A stretch of DNA of 64,000 nucleotides from Gigantopelta aegis (lineage: Eukaryota; Mollusca; Gastropoda; Neomphalida; Peltospiridae), in the NCBI RefSeq assembly GCF_016097555.1, contig NC_054711.1, forward strand, positions 36,081,550 to 36,145,549, given 5' to 3'. Position 1 is the stretch's first letter, and the number at the start of each line of letters is the position of its first letter. A program made the position numbers and the translations under genes. The notes beneath the pieces are model-generated. The model saw only the letters and a list, made by a program, of their open reading frames with translations, was not told the origin of the DNA and did not search any database. This document shows, one piece after another, positions 1 to 28,770 of this stretch.

Positions 1-275
1 TTGTTTTTAAAGATATATAAAAGTGAAATGGGTAAAATATTGGGGAAATAATGTTAATAAATTAGTATTTTCGATATGATTGCTGTACACTGCTTTTGAA
101 ACCTAAAAAGATTATTTAGATTCAAGGAAACTTTTCAAAGAACACAAAAATAATTTGTTTCAAGAAAAAATTCCCATTGTTTTTATTAAAAATAACTAAT
201 CACCAATTTTTGTACTTCAGTAGATAAAACTTTTAATTTTTAATACATATATTTGATTCCATTCACATTAATATT
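1..275 (+). repeat. Direct repeat copy 1 (partner 1286-1555)
   Basis: The stretch from TTGTTTTTAAAGATATATAA is repeated about 1,285 bp downstream at about 85 percent identity. The copies may be parts of one element or a segmental duplication. Confidence 0.75.
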
Positions 276-434
276 TAGATGCTTTTTATGGACAGGATGA
301 AAAATCAACATTAAGATTAGAAAGTATGATCTGGAATGTTTAAACAAATCAGTTCATTGTGTAGAATACAGAACTTTTTTTACGTGCCCATATCCAACTT
401 AGGTTCAGACCAGTGGTCAATTCCGGGGCAGGAA

Positions 435-454
435 GGGGGGGGGGGGGGGGGGGG
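435..454 (+). repeat. Poly(G) tract
   Basis: A run of 20 G. Other long G or C runs in the window: 3159-3178 (C), 7804-7820 (G), 24170-24182 (G), 51965-51989 (25 G), 53278-53290 (G), 60478-60492 (C), 61866-61892 (27 G). Confidence 0.9.
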
Positions 455-597
455 TGTGGCAAAATTCACTATGTAAACAATTATCACTGAGTTTTATTTG
501 AGGTAACCTCAGCAAAACAATCACTTAAGTTAATCGAAATGTTTTTAGTCCTCAAACTATGGACATTTTAGACACCAAACATTTTCGATTATACAGT

Positions 598-776
598 ATG
601 TTGTAATGTCGTCTTTATAGACATAGCTGTAAAGAATGAACTGTATCTGTTGTACTGTCTTCTCTATAGACATAACTGTAAGGGAAGCGCTATATCTGTT
701 GTAATCTCTTCTCTATAGACATAACTGTAAGGGAAGCACTGTATGTGTTGTAATGTCTCACTTTAGACATAACATA
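598..776. repeat. About 62-bp direct repeat, three copies
   Basis: Three diverged copies of a unit containing TTGTAATGTC..CTATAGACATAACTGTAAGGGAAGC follow each other. The region is LARP4 intron. Confidence 0.8.
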
Positions 777-861
777 TCATACGGGTGCAATACAAATAGC
801 CAGTCGACCGCCAGTTTGGATAATCTCTTCCAAATATGGTAAGAATTTGCTAACAGTCATA

Positions 862-1135
862 TCATTTCATTTCAACTTATTTTTGTGCTTACATCCAATT
901 AAGGTTCAAGCACACTATCCTGGGCACACACCTCAGCTATCTGAGCTGTCTGTTCAAGACAGTGCTTTAGTTGTTAGTTGGTTAGTAAAAAAAAAAGAGG
1001 TTGTAGTGGTCTTACACGTACCCACTGAGTCGTTAAAACTTGCTTTGGGTGGGAGCCAGTACCAGGCTGCAAACCCTGTACATACCAGCCTTAGGTCCAA
1101 TGACTTCACCACGACACCACCAAGGCTGGTCTTTG
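862..1135 (-). mobile_element. tRNA-derived SINE, family D
   Basis: Reverse orientation: the tRNA-like head is at the right end (CCTTGGTGGTGTCGTGGTGA .. GTACAGGGTTTGC), and the tail at the left. A close copy is at 62537-62818 and a third fragment at 28655-28770. ORFs on both strands here are by-products. Confidence 0.75.
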
Positions 1136-1285
1136 TACAATAAAATATGTTTTCCATCAACTAATAAGTTACGTAATTCGCTACAACAACAAAGTAGCCA
1201 GGGACGAATGTGGTCATTTTAACAAGGTCCGATTCTCGTCAAAAGTATTTTTAAAAAACAAACGACGTTATCATTAGCAGCTGTT

Positions 1286-1555
1286 GTTTTTAAAGATATA
1301 TAAAAGTGAATGTGTAAAAATATTGGGGAAGTAATATTAATAAATTAGTATTTAATATGATTGCCGTACACCCAATACCTGAAAAAGATCAAGATTCAAG
1401 GAAACTTCTCAAGGAACTCAAAAATAACATGTCCCTTAAAAAATGTCCATTATTCTTCTTATAAAACAAAAACAATCGCCAATTTTGATACAAAAGCTAA
1501 AATATACTCTGCCTTGACATTTTAATATTTAATACATGTATTTGAACCTCTTCAC
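1286..1555 (+). repeat. Direct repeat copy 2 (partner 1-275)
   Basis: It begins TTGTTTTTAAAGATATATAA and stays alignable to the first copy through GATTCAAGGAAACTTCTCAA and beyond. It has no coding content. Confidence 0.75.
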
Positions 1556-1567
1556 TGTACTATGCCA

Positions 1568-2246
1568 TGGTTCGCACGGTTTTGAAAAGTGCTTAAATTT
1601 AGGAGTTTGAAATGAAAAGTGCTTATTTGCTTGAAAACTGCAAAAGTGCTTGAAAAGTCCTTGAATTTTATGTCAGTGTGACTAGCGCGTCATTTTATCC
1701 AGAAATTATGGAACAATCTCGAAAGAAATTTAGCATTTTTACTTCCGTGTTCGCACTTTAATTCCAGCACTCGCGACGTTCCGCGACCCGAATGTACTCG
1801 GCCCATTCCGGGAAAAATGCTATGTTCCGAATGCCTCAGCCGAGATTTACCGATTAGTGACGAGCGTAATAGCCTTGTTTTGAGAACTGCAAACAATAGT
1901 TAGGCGAGACGACACGGAATCACTTAGATTTTGAAGTTTTTGCAAGCACATGTTCAAATTTAAACATGCCTAGTGGAAAGTGTGTTTTTAACGTAACGTG
2001 GTGTCGAAAATATGCGTGGATCAAAGAGAGTAAGGACGTGTCAAAGGCCGTGTGTTCCTGTTGTCGCAAGGATATTAACATTGGCGCCATGGGCGAGAGC
2101 ACACTCAAATCGCACGATTTTTATTCTTTTCTATTAAAAAACATTGTTCGAAAAGGCTAGTTAAGGTTTGTATTTATGGTCCTTGAAAACATAAGGTAGG
2201 TCCTTGAAAAGTCCTTGAATTGTATGGGTCCTTGCCTGTATGAACC
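1568..2246 (+). mobile_element. Decayed DNA transposon with zinc-finger remnant
   Basis: Left end TGGTTCGCACGGTTTTGAAA and right end (reverse complement) TGGTTCATACAGGCAAGGAC are similar in inverted orientation, and CTTGAAAAGTCCTTGAATT occurs near both ends. Between them is a short zinc-finger reading frame. It is probably a non-autonomous derivative that kept the 5' end of a transposase gene. Confidence 0.5.
1966..2160 (+). pseudogene. BED-like zinc-finger fragment (transposase N-terminus)
   Basis: The 64-residue frame reads MPSGKCVFNVTWCRKYAWIK and then AVCSCCRKDINIGAMGESTL KSH. The spacing C-x2-C with a downstream H, after a W-rich lead, resembles the DNA-binding finger at the start of hAT-type transposases and related zinc-finger proteins. 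The frame ends soon after and the catalytic domain is missing. Confidence 0.5.
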
Positions 2247-2873
2247 AGATATGCATTATTCTTAAACATTTTCTACTAATTTACTAAGCCTTGTCCAAGT
2301 TGTGCAAGTTGACTTACTGAATACAACATAAACAACATTTCCCTAGTCCATATTTTATGCCATTTTCGTACCCCTCTGGTCAGACATATGAGTAGAAGGA
2401 AGTTAGTTTTGTCCTCTTTTTTTTTCTTTTTCTTTTTATAAGTAACTGTGCATTTTGTGTTGAAAAAGCTTTTTTTTAGTGAATGTTGCTTGACAGCAGA
2501 TGGGGAATATCTAGGTTATTGATATTGAATACTGGGGTATGAAACATTTTTATTTCAAACAAATATCACTGTTAGAAAAACCCACAAATATACTTAACCT
2601 TTCGCACATTATATACAGACCTTTTACTTAAAAATATATGTGTGAAAGTTATAAACTTATAGCCCCCAATGTGATATTCGTCGAAATTAATCCAGTATTC
2701 TAAAGGTTATGTTTAGTTACTGTAAGCTTCAGAATAACAAAGGCACAATAGATGTGTATAAAGTAATATTCCAGTTATAAAATGGTAATACTACATTCAA
2801 GTATTTGCTAAATGCACTGTTTGAAGAAAGGAATTTAGTTCTTAATAATTTAATATTTACTGTTTTCCTTCAG

Positions 2874-18257
<15,384 letters not shown>

Positions 18258-20859
18258 GCTAGTCTGTTATATATTGAAACAACTGAAACCAGTATAAAGT
18301 AAAGAAATGACAAACACTGAATGGGGTATGGGTTTGGTAAACAACTTGGGTGTGCAGTTTATTAAAAAAGAAACTTTAATTGGAAGGATTTTTTGTTTTC
18401 GAAATGGCAAAGCAGATAAGTTTTATATATGATGTGATGGTTCTTACAAAAATTGGCTGCCGCCAAATAACTTGCAAAGCTGAAACAGGTTCGGAAAGAA
18501 GAGACGCACTGGAACTGTGGTTGGATTGCCGATAGTTTGTAGTACAACAGCATGTTTTGGGCTGAAGGAAATAGAATAGAATCTTACCGTGACGTAGGCT
18601 GGCCTTTGTGATAGGGAGAGAAGATTGTTAAAATTGTTGCTTGAACTAGAGTGCCTGGTTTGCTTCTTTCAGTGGGTCAGAGTAACCATTCGAGATGGGG
18701 AGGATGTGAAGCGATCTGATTGGTTGGTTACTGTCAAGTTAACTGCAGTTTGATTGGTTGGTTACTGGAAACAAACCGTTCAATTGGGTGGTTTACAGCA
18801 AATCATCCTGTTGGTTGGTTAGTGTGGTCTGCGTGCTTTTTGATTGGTCAAGAAGTTGATGAAAGCCAAACCAAAGTTTACTTGTACAGATTTTAACGAA
18901 GTTTGAACTTTTTGTGTTTTCATTTCTATAAGTGCCGCTTGCGAGGAGAGCAGGCAGACATTAAAAGAGAAAGGAATTTCTGTACTGTATTTCTGCATTT
19001 TATGTCGTCCGTTTCGTCTTTCTTGGATTGTTCGGGAACTCTTTAGTGTCGGGAGTTGATGCCCTTTATTTTTTTGCTGAGTGTGTGTCTGTCCACTAGG
19101 TGGCTGTTATAAACAGATTTAGGAGGAAGTTGGGACTCTACGTGACATAATTATTTTTATGTAGAAATATTTTGTTAAAAAAAAAAAAATGTCAGTGTTG
19201 TAAATTTTATTTCATTAATTGTTTTTCTTCTTCAATACAGTAATGTGGTTTTGATATTTTGTGTATATGTTTTAGTTTATGCTTTGTATATTTTTGTATT
19301 ATTGTGCTAGTTTTTTTTTTAGGTGTTTAGTTTTTTTCATTATGAATCTGTTCTGCTATTGGTGCCAAACTGCTGTTATCTAAATAAGCCCTCGCAATTC
19401 GGAAAGCTACCTCTACAAAAAATTCTTAGTCAATTTTGCTTCAGATGAATACATTTTGCCATGGTAATATTTTTTCCAGGAGGTTTGTAGATATAAATAC
19501 AGGGTAATTATTTATTTGTAAAGCAAACTGTATGACTATTTTGACGAGGTGGGTGGGGGTAGGTGAGACCTGAAAATGTTATCGATCATTAATGAATGGC
19601 AGCTTTTCTTTGAGATATATCCACCATTTTAGGGTCATCGAGTCAGTAAAACAAGAGATGGTGTTAGTGGATTTCACAAAAGACAGCTGATGCTGATTGC
19701 GAGGGCTAAAATAGACATTTATGGACTCGTAACTCAACTAATTTACAAAAGATGGTTTAGTAATATAAGTCACCAACTACTACTTTTTAAGAAATATATC
19801 TGAATGTGGGACAATTTTTTTTATTTGATAAAAGTTTAAAAAATAATAATTTGGCTTTGGTTCTCTGTATCACACTTTTTGGAAGTTACAAGCCATTGAT
19901 TGAAAATTAATTTTCAAGTTACGAGTTTCTTTGTTTATCTTAACATATTTCTTTTCATAGTTATGGGGGATAAAAACCAAAAGCCATAATAATACATTAC
20001 TTCTATCTCATTTGTTTCACTTTATATCTGTCTTTTCCATTACTTCAGGTATTAATATTTATGCCTGAATGACATCATAATGTCGTTTATTTCTTGTCCA
20101 TTCAAACTGTTGTTGTTTATAGAACATACTTCGAATCCAGCACTGTGGACATTCTTGATTTGTTCGATTACACCAGGATATTGTGACGGGCACATGTCCC
20201 CATGATTTCTCAAAGCAGCCTATTAAAGTGGAGTGGAAATAATTAAAATTCCGTCAATTGTTAACAGTCGGTGACATAGCTCAAAAATTAACAGCAAACC
20301 TGCATCTGTCTTTTGTTTTTTGGTTATTGCTAATAGTGTTTTACTAAGAAGTTTGACAAAGTATGGTAGACTAAACACCTCTGAGTCATTTTCACCATTT
20401 TTGGGGCATTTGTTTTTTTTTCAATTTTTAAAGACCTAAAAACTAAATTGAAAAATTGAAAGAAAGAATAATTAATGTGCCTACTTTAATAAATGAATGC
20501 AAGATATATAACAGGCGTATTTTATTAATTAATAATTAATTTTCTGAGTGTTTTATGAAGCCAATTTTAGAATTAATTATTGAAAAAGTCTCTTAATTTC
20601 GGGCAGCATAGTGCTAGACTATTGAAGCATGATGCTGCGTCGTGCTAAAACTAGCAAGGGAAAACACTAGGTAATATTTTCTGCTCCTGCCTACAAAATC
20701 CTCGGAGCCATTTATTCCTGTTAGTGGTGAAATTAATATTTTCTGAAGTATAGAAGCAATGAAAATACTGATTTAGTAACATAAAGATCATGTTTTGTTT
20801 CATACCTTTATTGGCTAATTGACCATTGAAACGTTTATTAGTTACTTTTTTCACGTACC

Positions 20860-20997
20860 AATTTATTTGATGAAAAGTGAGCCATCATTTTGCATTCTGT
20901 ATCACAATTTATTTGATGAAAAGTGAGCCATCATTTTGCATTCTGTATCACAATTTATTTGATGAAAAGTGAGCCATCATTTTGCATTCTGTATCAC
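20860..20997 (+). repeat. 46-bp tandem repeat, three copies
   Basis: Units start at 20860, 20906 and 20952 (AATTTATTTGATGAAAAGTG ..) and are essentially identical. It lies in the LARP4 downstream region. Confidence 0.92.
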
Positions 20998-21118
20998 AAT
21001 TGTTTTGTAATATCATATTTTTTTTACATCTCTTTAGCCGAGGAACTTGGGCATTATTTTCAATATGTTTCTCATCTTTTAATAGATATATACTTGTTAA
21101 AAGCACTCGGCATATATT

Positions 21119-21210
21119 CTGAACTGAATTTTTTAAAGATGTCTTCTTAATTCATTAACAATCTCTGAACTGAATTTTTTAAAGATGTCGTCTTAATTCA
21201 TGAACAATTT
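21119..21210 (+). repeat. 46-bp tandem duplication, two copies
   Basis: CTGAACTGAATTTTTTAAAG begins at 21119 and again at 21165. It is unrelated in sequence to the 20860 array but has the same period. Confidence 0.88.
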
Positions 21211-21408
21211 TGAAAAGCTGAAATCAGAATGATTAGTCTTCATATCAGAGGAGTTTCAAAATGGCTTCTCGCTTGTTATTACCCATGTGGGCTCAAATAT
21301 GTGGGGTAACAATTACACAGTGTACACTGATTGGCTAACTTACATTTGGTTTTGGCCGTAATTTTACTTTCATTCACTTAATGTTCCCATTTGGGAGGAG
21401 GACCGCTC

Positions 21409-21521
21409 TATAGTCCGAAGGTTCAATAGTCCAGGGTTAGGTCTATAAACCTTTGGACTACTGAACCTAGGGCTAGGGTTAGTGTTGAACCTTCGGACCA
21501 CTGAACCTTCAGACTATAGAG
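21409..21521. repeat. Foldback repeat with TATAGTCCGAAGGTTCA arms
   Basis: GCTCTATAGTCCGAAGGTTC .. and its inverse GAACCTTCAGACTATAGAGC flank a centre with AACCTAGGGCTAGGGTTAG. It is one of the few mobile-like items in the LARP4 downstream region. Confidence 0.75.
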
Positions 21522-23752
21522 CTGTAACCGTAAGCTGTACATTGACAATCTGCAGATACTAATGAAAAATGTTTGGCTGATGTATTTTATAATCGTGAAA
21601 ATTAAAAGCCTACCATTTCATAAGTAATGACTATTACAATATATAGAAACAAGTTCATTGCATTAAGTCATTGTAGACATTTTGTTGCTAAAAGAATATC
21701 ATTCTGTTATGATGTTACGATTTATTTCGGCCAGTTATATCGCTTGTATTACAATGGCAACTATGTGCACAGGGATATGTGAAATAATGGCTAATGGAAT
21801 TGCTATAGACAGCAGAGTGATTTTTATTAAAAATTAATCAGGTTAAGTGAATTGACAATTGGAAATGAATGGAATCACCAACTCCAGACTTTACAAATTA
21901 CCTGTCCCTTGTTAATCAACTCCTAGCTTGTCAATCTTTAATTATATGCTTTTTGCTTACATAATGTGCAAATTTTTCCTTTCAATAGTCCCATATACAA
22001 GACATTTGAATTTCTTATGCATTTCCCATAGGTTTCCGACGTCATTGCTGAATGTAAGAAAGATTCCTGATCTGTTTACGAGACTTCTGATTTGCTAACT
22101 TGAATTCTTGACCATTTACAAGGTTCATTTATTGTGCATTTGTGTAAAGAATATCAAAATATCTATTAAGAAGTTGGTATGATATTATGAGTTGTGAAAT
22201 GTCATCAGTGTTGTGATGGAAAAAAAAAAAAAAAAGAACAAAAAGTATGCCAGTTGCATCTTTAAAAAAAAATGTTTTTTATCCTCATCACTTCTGGTTT
22301 CATGTAGTCTGCAGCCTTTAAAAACTTTTGAAGCATTGTTACTTGGTTGTTAACAAAAAAACTCATCAAGGGTTTACCTATCTCTAGATGAGGCAAAGAA
22401 TAATTTGACGTGATTGGGACATTTAAAATTTTTATTCTAATATAAAGATAAAAAAGATAAAAACTTTATTGCATATAAACATTCCACATACGGAACTGGA
22501 TGCAAAACATATGCATAAACAAGAAAAAAATGATTAATTGACAGGATGTTAATTATTTAAATCATCTGATAGGATCAGATGTGTGTTTCATAATGTTACA
22601 GTTGGATGAGGATGATTTCATATTCAAATTTAATGGACGACTATTAAATTCCATGTCTAGTAAAAAAAACCCAACCCAATTACCGTAATTTTAAACATAT
22701 CGGTGCAGTGAAAAAAATTGCTTTTGAAGACTTGTTAAAAAATCAGTTTTTATTGTACATTGAGGAATCAGGATATTTGCATTCTCTTATAACAAAGGTT
22801 AGAAAAATCATGGCTCAGAAAAGTCAAGGTGTGAAAGGTTACTTAACCTGCAGGGTGCAGGACGACGTCTATTTAGCTCTGTTCATTGAAGGGTTTTTAT
22901 GGCAGGTTTATAGGTACTACTACAGTCATTAATCTCAAATTTTACATCATGAGTTTTAAAACAAGATTTAAAAAAACTATAAATGTTTTTGTACTAAGGA
23001 TGTGTTAGGCAAGGTATTTGATTCTGCAATTTTTATTATTTTTAAATGGAATCAAGAAATATTTTTTTTTTTTTTTTTTATTATGCGAAGCTATTACAGT
23101 GGGATGTTAAGAAACCATGCAAATGTTTTATAATTGGATTCAAGAAATGGAGAATTGCAAACGGATGTTGGATGGTAATCTTTAAAAAAAAGAAAAAAAA
23201 AGGAATAACAGAAATGTGTGTGCCTGCCTGTCTGTCTGTCTGTCTTTGTGTTTTTGTTTGTTTACAGGATTTGGAAAACAGCAAAAACATGCCAAATTGT
23301 TTAAAAGTTGTACTAATAGAATTTGGAACCTAAACCAGTATCTGAAAGCAGGAATTGAGAGAGGAAATGTAAAACATTGGACTGTAATGTAACTGCCCTG
23401 ACCGTTTCCTAACAACTGCAGTTTACAGTATGGACACACGGTCTCGACCATTTGCCATTTCATATTGTGTTGACTGTATATACCGTTACTTGGAAGGGGC
23501 TGAGCTAGTGTTATTGTTTGTATGTTTGTGTATATATACATATATATTATAACCTTCCGCAATTGTTTTGTTACTCGCTGGGTTTGTCCATAATTGATGC
23601 AGCAGAATTTATCCTAAATAACATTGTCATGTTTCTGGTTACGGTTTTCTAATTTTGAACCATTTTTACCTGTTTGTTTTTTTTGTTTTCTTCCAATTTA
23701 AGAAATTATTACTGAACTTGAAAATGTCTTAATTTATGTACAAGATATGTTT

Positions 23753-23803
23753 TGTTTGTTCTGCAGCAAGGTGTCTTTGTTTGTTCTGCAGCAAGGTGTC
23801 TGG
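23753..23803 (+). repeat. Short tandem duplication (TTTGTTTGTTCTGCAGCAAG)
   Basis: A unit of about 25 bp containing CTGCAGCAAGGTGTCT is present twice in tandem. Confidence 0.8.
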
Positions 23804-26800
23804 TTAGTGTATGTACAACTTCGGTCACGTGGTCAGTAGAAATGGGTACAGCCCAACTGTTGCCACTTTAACAGTTATTGTCTGGGGTGTTTTCCCAGAC
23901 TTCAGAGTTCCTTACATCTATCCTTTATCGGCAAGATTCCAGTTGTCCGTTACCAAACAGGAATTTATGCTGAATTTTGCAAATATATTTCATAATAAAT
24001 TTGTCCCATTTTTTTATTTATTTTAAACATTACAAATGAATGTATTACTGTAAGCTTTTTTATTGTTGCAGTTTGATGAAGAAATATCTTAATTTACTAC
24101 ATATTTGCAAAGACAATTTGTGGTATTTGCTAATGGTATTAAGGTCTCTTAGGGGTTGGTGTGTGTGTGGGGGGGGGGGGGGAGAGGGGGGTATTAATCA
24201 TTTTAAAATGTAAATTGAATGAGAATACTGCCTATCAATCACAGCATAAAACAATAACCCCTGCCCCCTTCCCTACAAAAAAACAAAAAAAAAAAAAGAA
24301 GCTGTATTTGCAGAAATTAGATGAAGCATTTGTTCATGCATATAACAATCACATTATGTTACATCATCATCCTAACATGTGCATCATACAAAACGAATAC
24401 AATTAGTTGAGTTGCATACAGAATGCACGTATGTGAAATAATGTTATCTATAGTCCATCACAGTCTCCATGAACATTGTCTTCTGTAAATAATTTCAATT
24501 TGATTTGTCTTACGGAAAAACGTAAAGTGTTTTGGAAATAACAAAAAAAAACCCACACTATTTTTGTGTTCAATTTAGGAAGCAGTAAGAAAGAAAGAAA
24601 TAACTTGTGGTACATAAAATAGTAAGAAAACGATGTCTCTTTGTTGGAAGGACTAGTTCAGTCTGATGAGCAACATTGGTGAAAACAGTTGGGCTGTTCC
24701 GGTTGTTACAGTAGCATACACGAGATATCAATCGATACACTTGCTACATGCTTTACACTTGAAACACAATCCTAATGGTGGCACGAGGTTTTCATTCTCC
24801 TCTTAAAATGCAGAATTCAAACATGGAAGTCTGCATCCAGAGTCCATACCTATTCTGTGGTAATTGGTTGATGTGCTTGGATATCATGGCTTGTTTTATT
24901 TTGTGTTACCATTTCAAACATTGCATGTGCTCAAATGTTCATCAGCAGCTAACTTATTCATGTTGTCTATAATTGCATTATGCTATGTTAACTTTATCAT
25001 TATTATTACATACCAGGACTATTGTGTTTTTCTTCTTTCTCACTTTTTTTTTTTTTTTTCATTTTTAAAAAATTTGTTTTGGTATGTTAGACAGATTGTC
25101 ATGTTAGGGGTATTGTAATCAGATGATATACATGTGTACATAACTATATAAAATAAGACTATATTATATATAAATATAAATATATATATTACACTGATGT
25201 TTATCGATTTAAATTTTGAGTTGAATTATTGGTTGTTTCATGGTGAATTCCGTGAAATCTCATGCAAACTGAAATGTATTCCAGTCAATTCTGCTCCTCA
25301 TTCTTCTGTCTCATGCTGTCCGGTCACCCCTAATTTTAAAATTGGACTGGCCAGCCATATCAATCTGGTCTAGTGCCAAGGCAATGTGTATGGGGTGAAA
25401 TTAATTACTTGGCAAAATGTGATAACTTTTTTTGACAGATGAGGTGTATGAAATTATTCTGGACATGTTTGCTGTTGGTTGGTGTTTCCTAGGCAATACA
25501 GTTGACAGCTTGACAGTTCAAGAAATTTATTTTTTTGTTGAAGTATGAAATGATGTAACTATAGAAAGGTTGTGTAATTTTTCTGGTGTTGTGACAGTTT
25601 TATAACCTGCTTGTTTGTCATTAACAGGTTCTGTTACTTTCAGTGCTTTACAGTGTTCAAATATGACAAGCTGGTAGGAGTTTGATTCAAATGATGCAAT
25701 TTGGCAGTTGTTTTCTTGGCTAGGTAATTAAAATATTGCACTGGTTATAATTTCATGACACTAGTGAAAATATCTTAGATGTGATTGATGTGGAAATGGC
25801 ATGTTTTGACAAATGTGTTGCCTGGGAGAGCACCTTCCACCAGTTTAGATGTCTTGACAACCAAAACCTTCACTCCATAATTCTAGATTTGTATTTGTGT
25901 ACAGTGCTGTATAAAGTGTTAAATTGGACAGTGTTAATGTATGGAATTGATGCTGTGTTTTTTCTTTTCACCCAGACCATATGACACCACAGGATAGTAC
26001 ACACTGTTTAAACGAATAAATTCTTGGCAGCCTGGATTTAGATTCTAATTTAGTATTGAAGCTGGACAGTGGTTTCAATCCAGACTCGAAGTATAGGCTA
26101 CAAATCTGTGTTCATGTAACTTGAGTTTAGACTTTGAGCTAAAATTGAGTCGGGTACCATTGAGTCGCACAGAATGAATGCAATTTATGTCCCGATTTTA
26201 AGTGTGATTCTAGTACAGGCCCAAAATCAAGTCTCGAGCTTAAAACAGTGTCATATTTGTTTCAAATTGAATGGTTCTGTTGAAGACCTATGTCCATGAC
26301 TTTTGTTTCAAAGCCCTTTGTTGAAAGACAAAAGCCAACAAACCTTGTTGGGGCCAAGAAAAGACACCAAGAAAGAATTGGTTAGCAACAATAATGAAGA
26401 TGAAAGTACCCAAAACATTTTATTGACACAAAGATGGTACTTTTCTTTCCTTTTTTTGTTTGTTTTAGGCAGGGTGTCGCATTTTGTGGGGTCATGTGGT
26501 TTGGTTATGAATAGTGTGTGTGTATATGGGTATGTCCCGAGTATCGGTTTGGTTTATTGATTGATTTCAGGATTTGTTTTATTGAATACTGCTAACAGTT
26601 ACTGTGGAATAATATTATGTTGATAATTCTGGATCACTTGTACCAAGTGTGAACAAATCCTGTTGAAGAAATTTTTGCCAGAATGCACAATACAGAATGT
26701 ATAGTTAACGTTCTAGCGTAGCATCAGTGCAGGTAGCCATTTGCACAGATTTCCCTTTAACTTGTGTGTATTATTGTCAAGTATTACTCTAGTGGGGGTG

Positions 26801-28654
26801 ACGTCTACGACTGTATTGGTAGTTTGACACTTAACTATATTGGGATGCACCCCAAGTTCTGCTAGGTAACGTTTGCGAACTATTTGACTGGTTCCTAACA
26901 GACATTTATCGTGAAGCACATAAACCAGTCTGCTTGGTCTGGCTGTTTCATGTTTCTAGGAGTTATTATCGAGTCCAATCCCATCCCCAGTCCCCAGCCC
27001 ATTTCACTGGATCACATAAAATGTAAGCATCCAAATTTGTTGTCTGAAATAAAAGTACTTGAAACAACAAAAGGAACGTTACTCATGTCATTTGAAGGGA
27101 AGACACTTTGTGGTCGTTTCAAGGGAAGTCACTCTGTCATTGCGTGATAGATGTGCTTCATTTCTCATAATTATAAAATCTTAAAATTGTATCTTATTTA
27201 TCAGTTTATCTTATTATTGACCTGATCTCAGGATGGCTTTTATTGCCTATTCACTGGTCGACAAATCAAATCACCTGCCACAATATTAAAAAGAAATTAC
27301 TCTAGTTTGTGTGTGTGTGTGTACACACATACATGTATACCAACTTTGTCAATAATTATATGCAAATTTAAAGGGAAATGTGCAAATGGCCTAGCAGGTA
27401 CTTTTGCAAGAGTAGATGACTAACCGCTAGCATTGTTGCCGTAGTAAAATTCTAGTCTCTCTAGCATGAAGCTACTATTGTAGTGCAAATCCTGTACATA
27501 GTGTTAACACTGAATCAGTCTGTTACATTTGTTCATCTCTACAGTGTCACTGGTATGCTACAGTGTCACTGGTATGCTTCATTCGGTTTCAGTCATCTCG
27601 TAATTAACCCTTTTACTGCTGAAATTCTCAAATTATGAAACCTCAAATTAGAGTAAAGGGTGGAACATTGTTTAAAGGTTCTTGATGCATTATTTTGTTC
27701 AGATGTTGACAGTGGGACAAGAAAGCATTGTTCTGGAGATTTCCACATGCTGTTTGAAGTAAAACTTGCATATCAATGTCTGTTCTTTAGAAATCATGAT
27801 AAATGAAACTTGGGTGGGGACAATATTCAGAATATTGCTAAAATTATGACTACTATTAATTTTTAATTGCAGAAATATAATATATGTAATGATTTGACAA
27901 AATTATGAAATAAATGTTCATGTTAATGGGACTTGAACGATGTTTTATTTATTTTTATTTCATACAATTTTCAACTGATATTTTGTATGCTTCTGAGCTT
28001 TCTTGCCATGGTTAGTGCTGAGTGACACCTCATTTCATGTCATCACTGCATTCAGTCTGAGGGCTGGAATAGGGAAGCTTCTGCAAATGTATTCATTATT
28101 GAATATTCCATAGCAGTTTATAATAGTCCGACTTGCCTAATATGAAAACCAGATCATGTAATTTTTATGCCTTTTGTCCAGCTAAGGTTGAAGCCTATGG
28201 TCCTGGGTACAGATTTTTTAAGCTATATTTGCACTACGATGTCATAAAACTGTCGTAGTCTATTACTTCATTGCAATACATGCCACAGTGACGTCATGGC
28301 CTACGATGGTTGTACAATATTGTAGCGTAGGATAGCTTAGAAAATATGGTCCCTGGGTCACGTTTTACAGAAGGATCTTTGCGCTAAAATGACCTGAGTG
28401 CCTTACTATCTTGTTCACTGAGGTGATTTTAGCATCAAGATCGCCTTGTAAAACAACACCAGGACACATACCCCAGGTGTCTGGGCTTTGTCGAGGGAGG
28501 GTTTAGTGTGAGAAATTGATGTTGTCATCTTGCACTTGAAAACAGTGGTGTATTCTATACTCTTGATGTGAAGCCAGATCCCATCTCTTAAACCTACTGG
28601 TGTAACCACTGTGCTGTATTATAGGTGATTTTAGTTTGACTTACGTATGTGTCG

Positions 28655-28770
28655 TGTCTTTGCACCTTCCCAGTGAACAGTTAAAACTTGCTCTGGGTTA
28701 AAACCAGTGCTTGTATGCGAACCCAGCCCAAAACCAATGGCACAACCACTGTTCCACTGAGGCTGGTCAT
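28655..28770 (-). mobile_element. SINE family D, fragment
   Basis: CAGTTAAAACTTGCTCTGGG and CCACTGTTCCACTGAGGCTG match the head half of the family D copies at 862 and 62537. A second, older D-like fragment may lie at 28430-28620. Confidence 0.6.
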
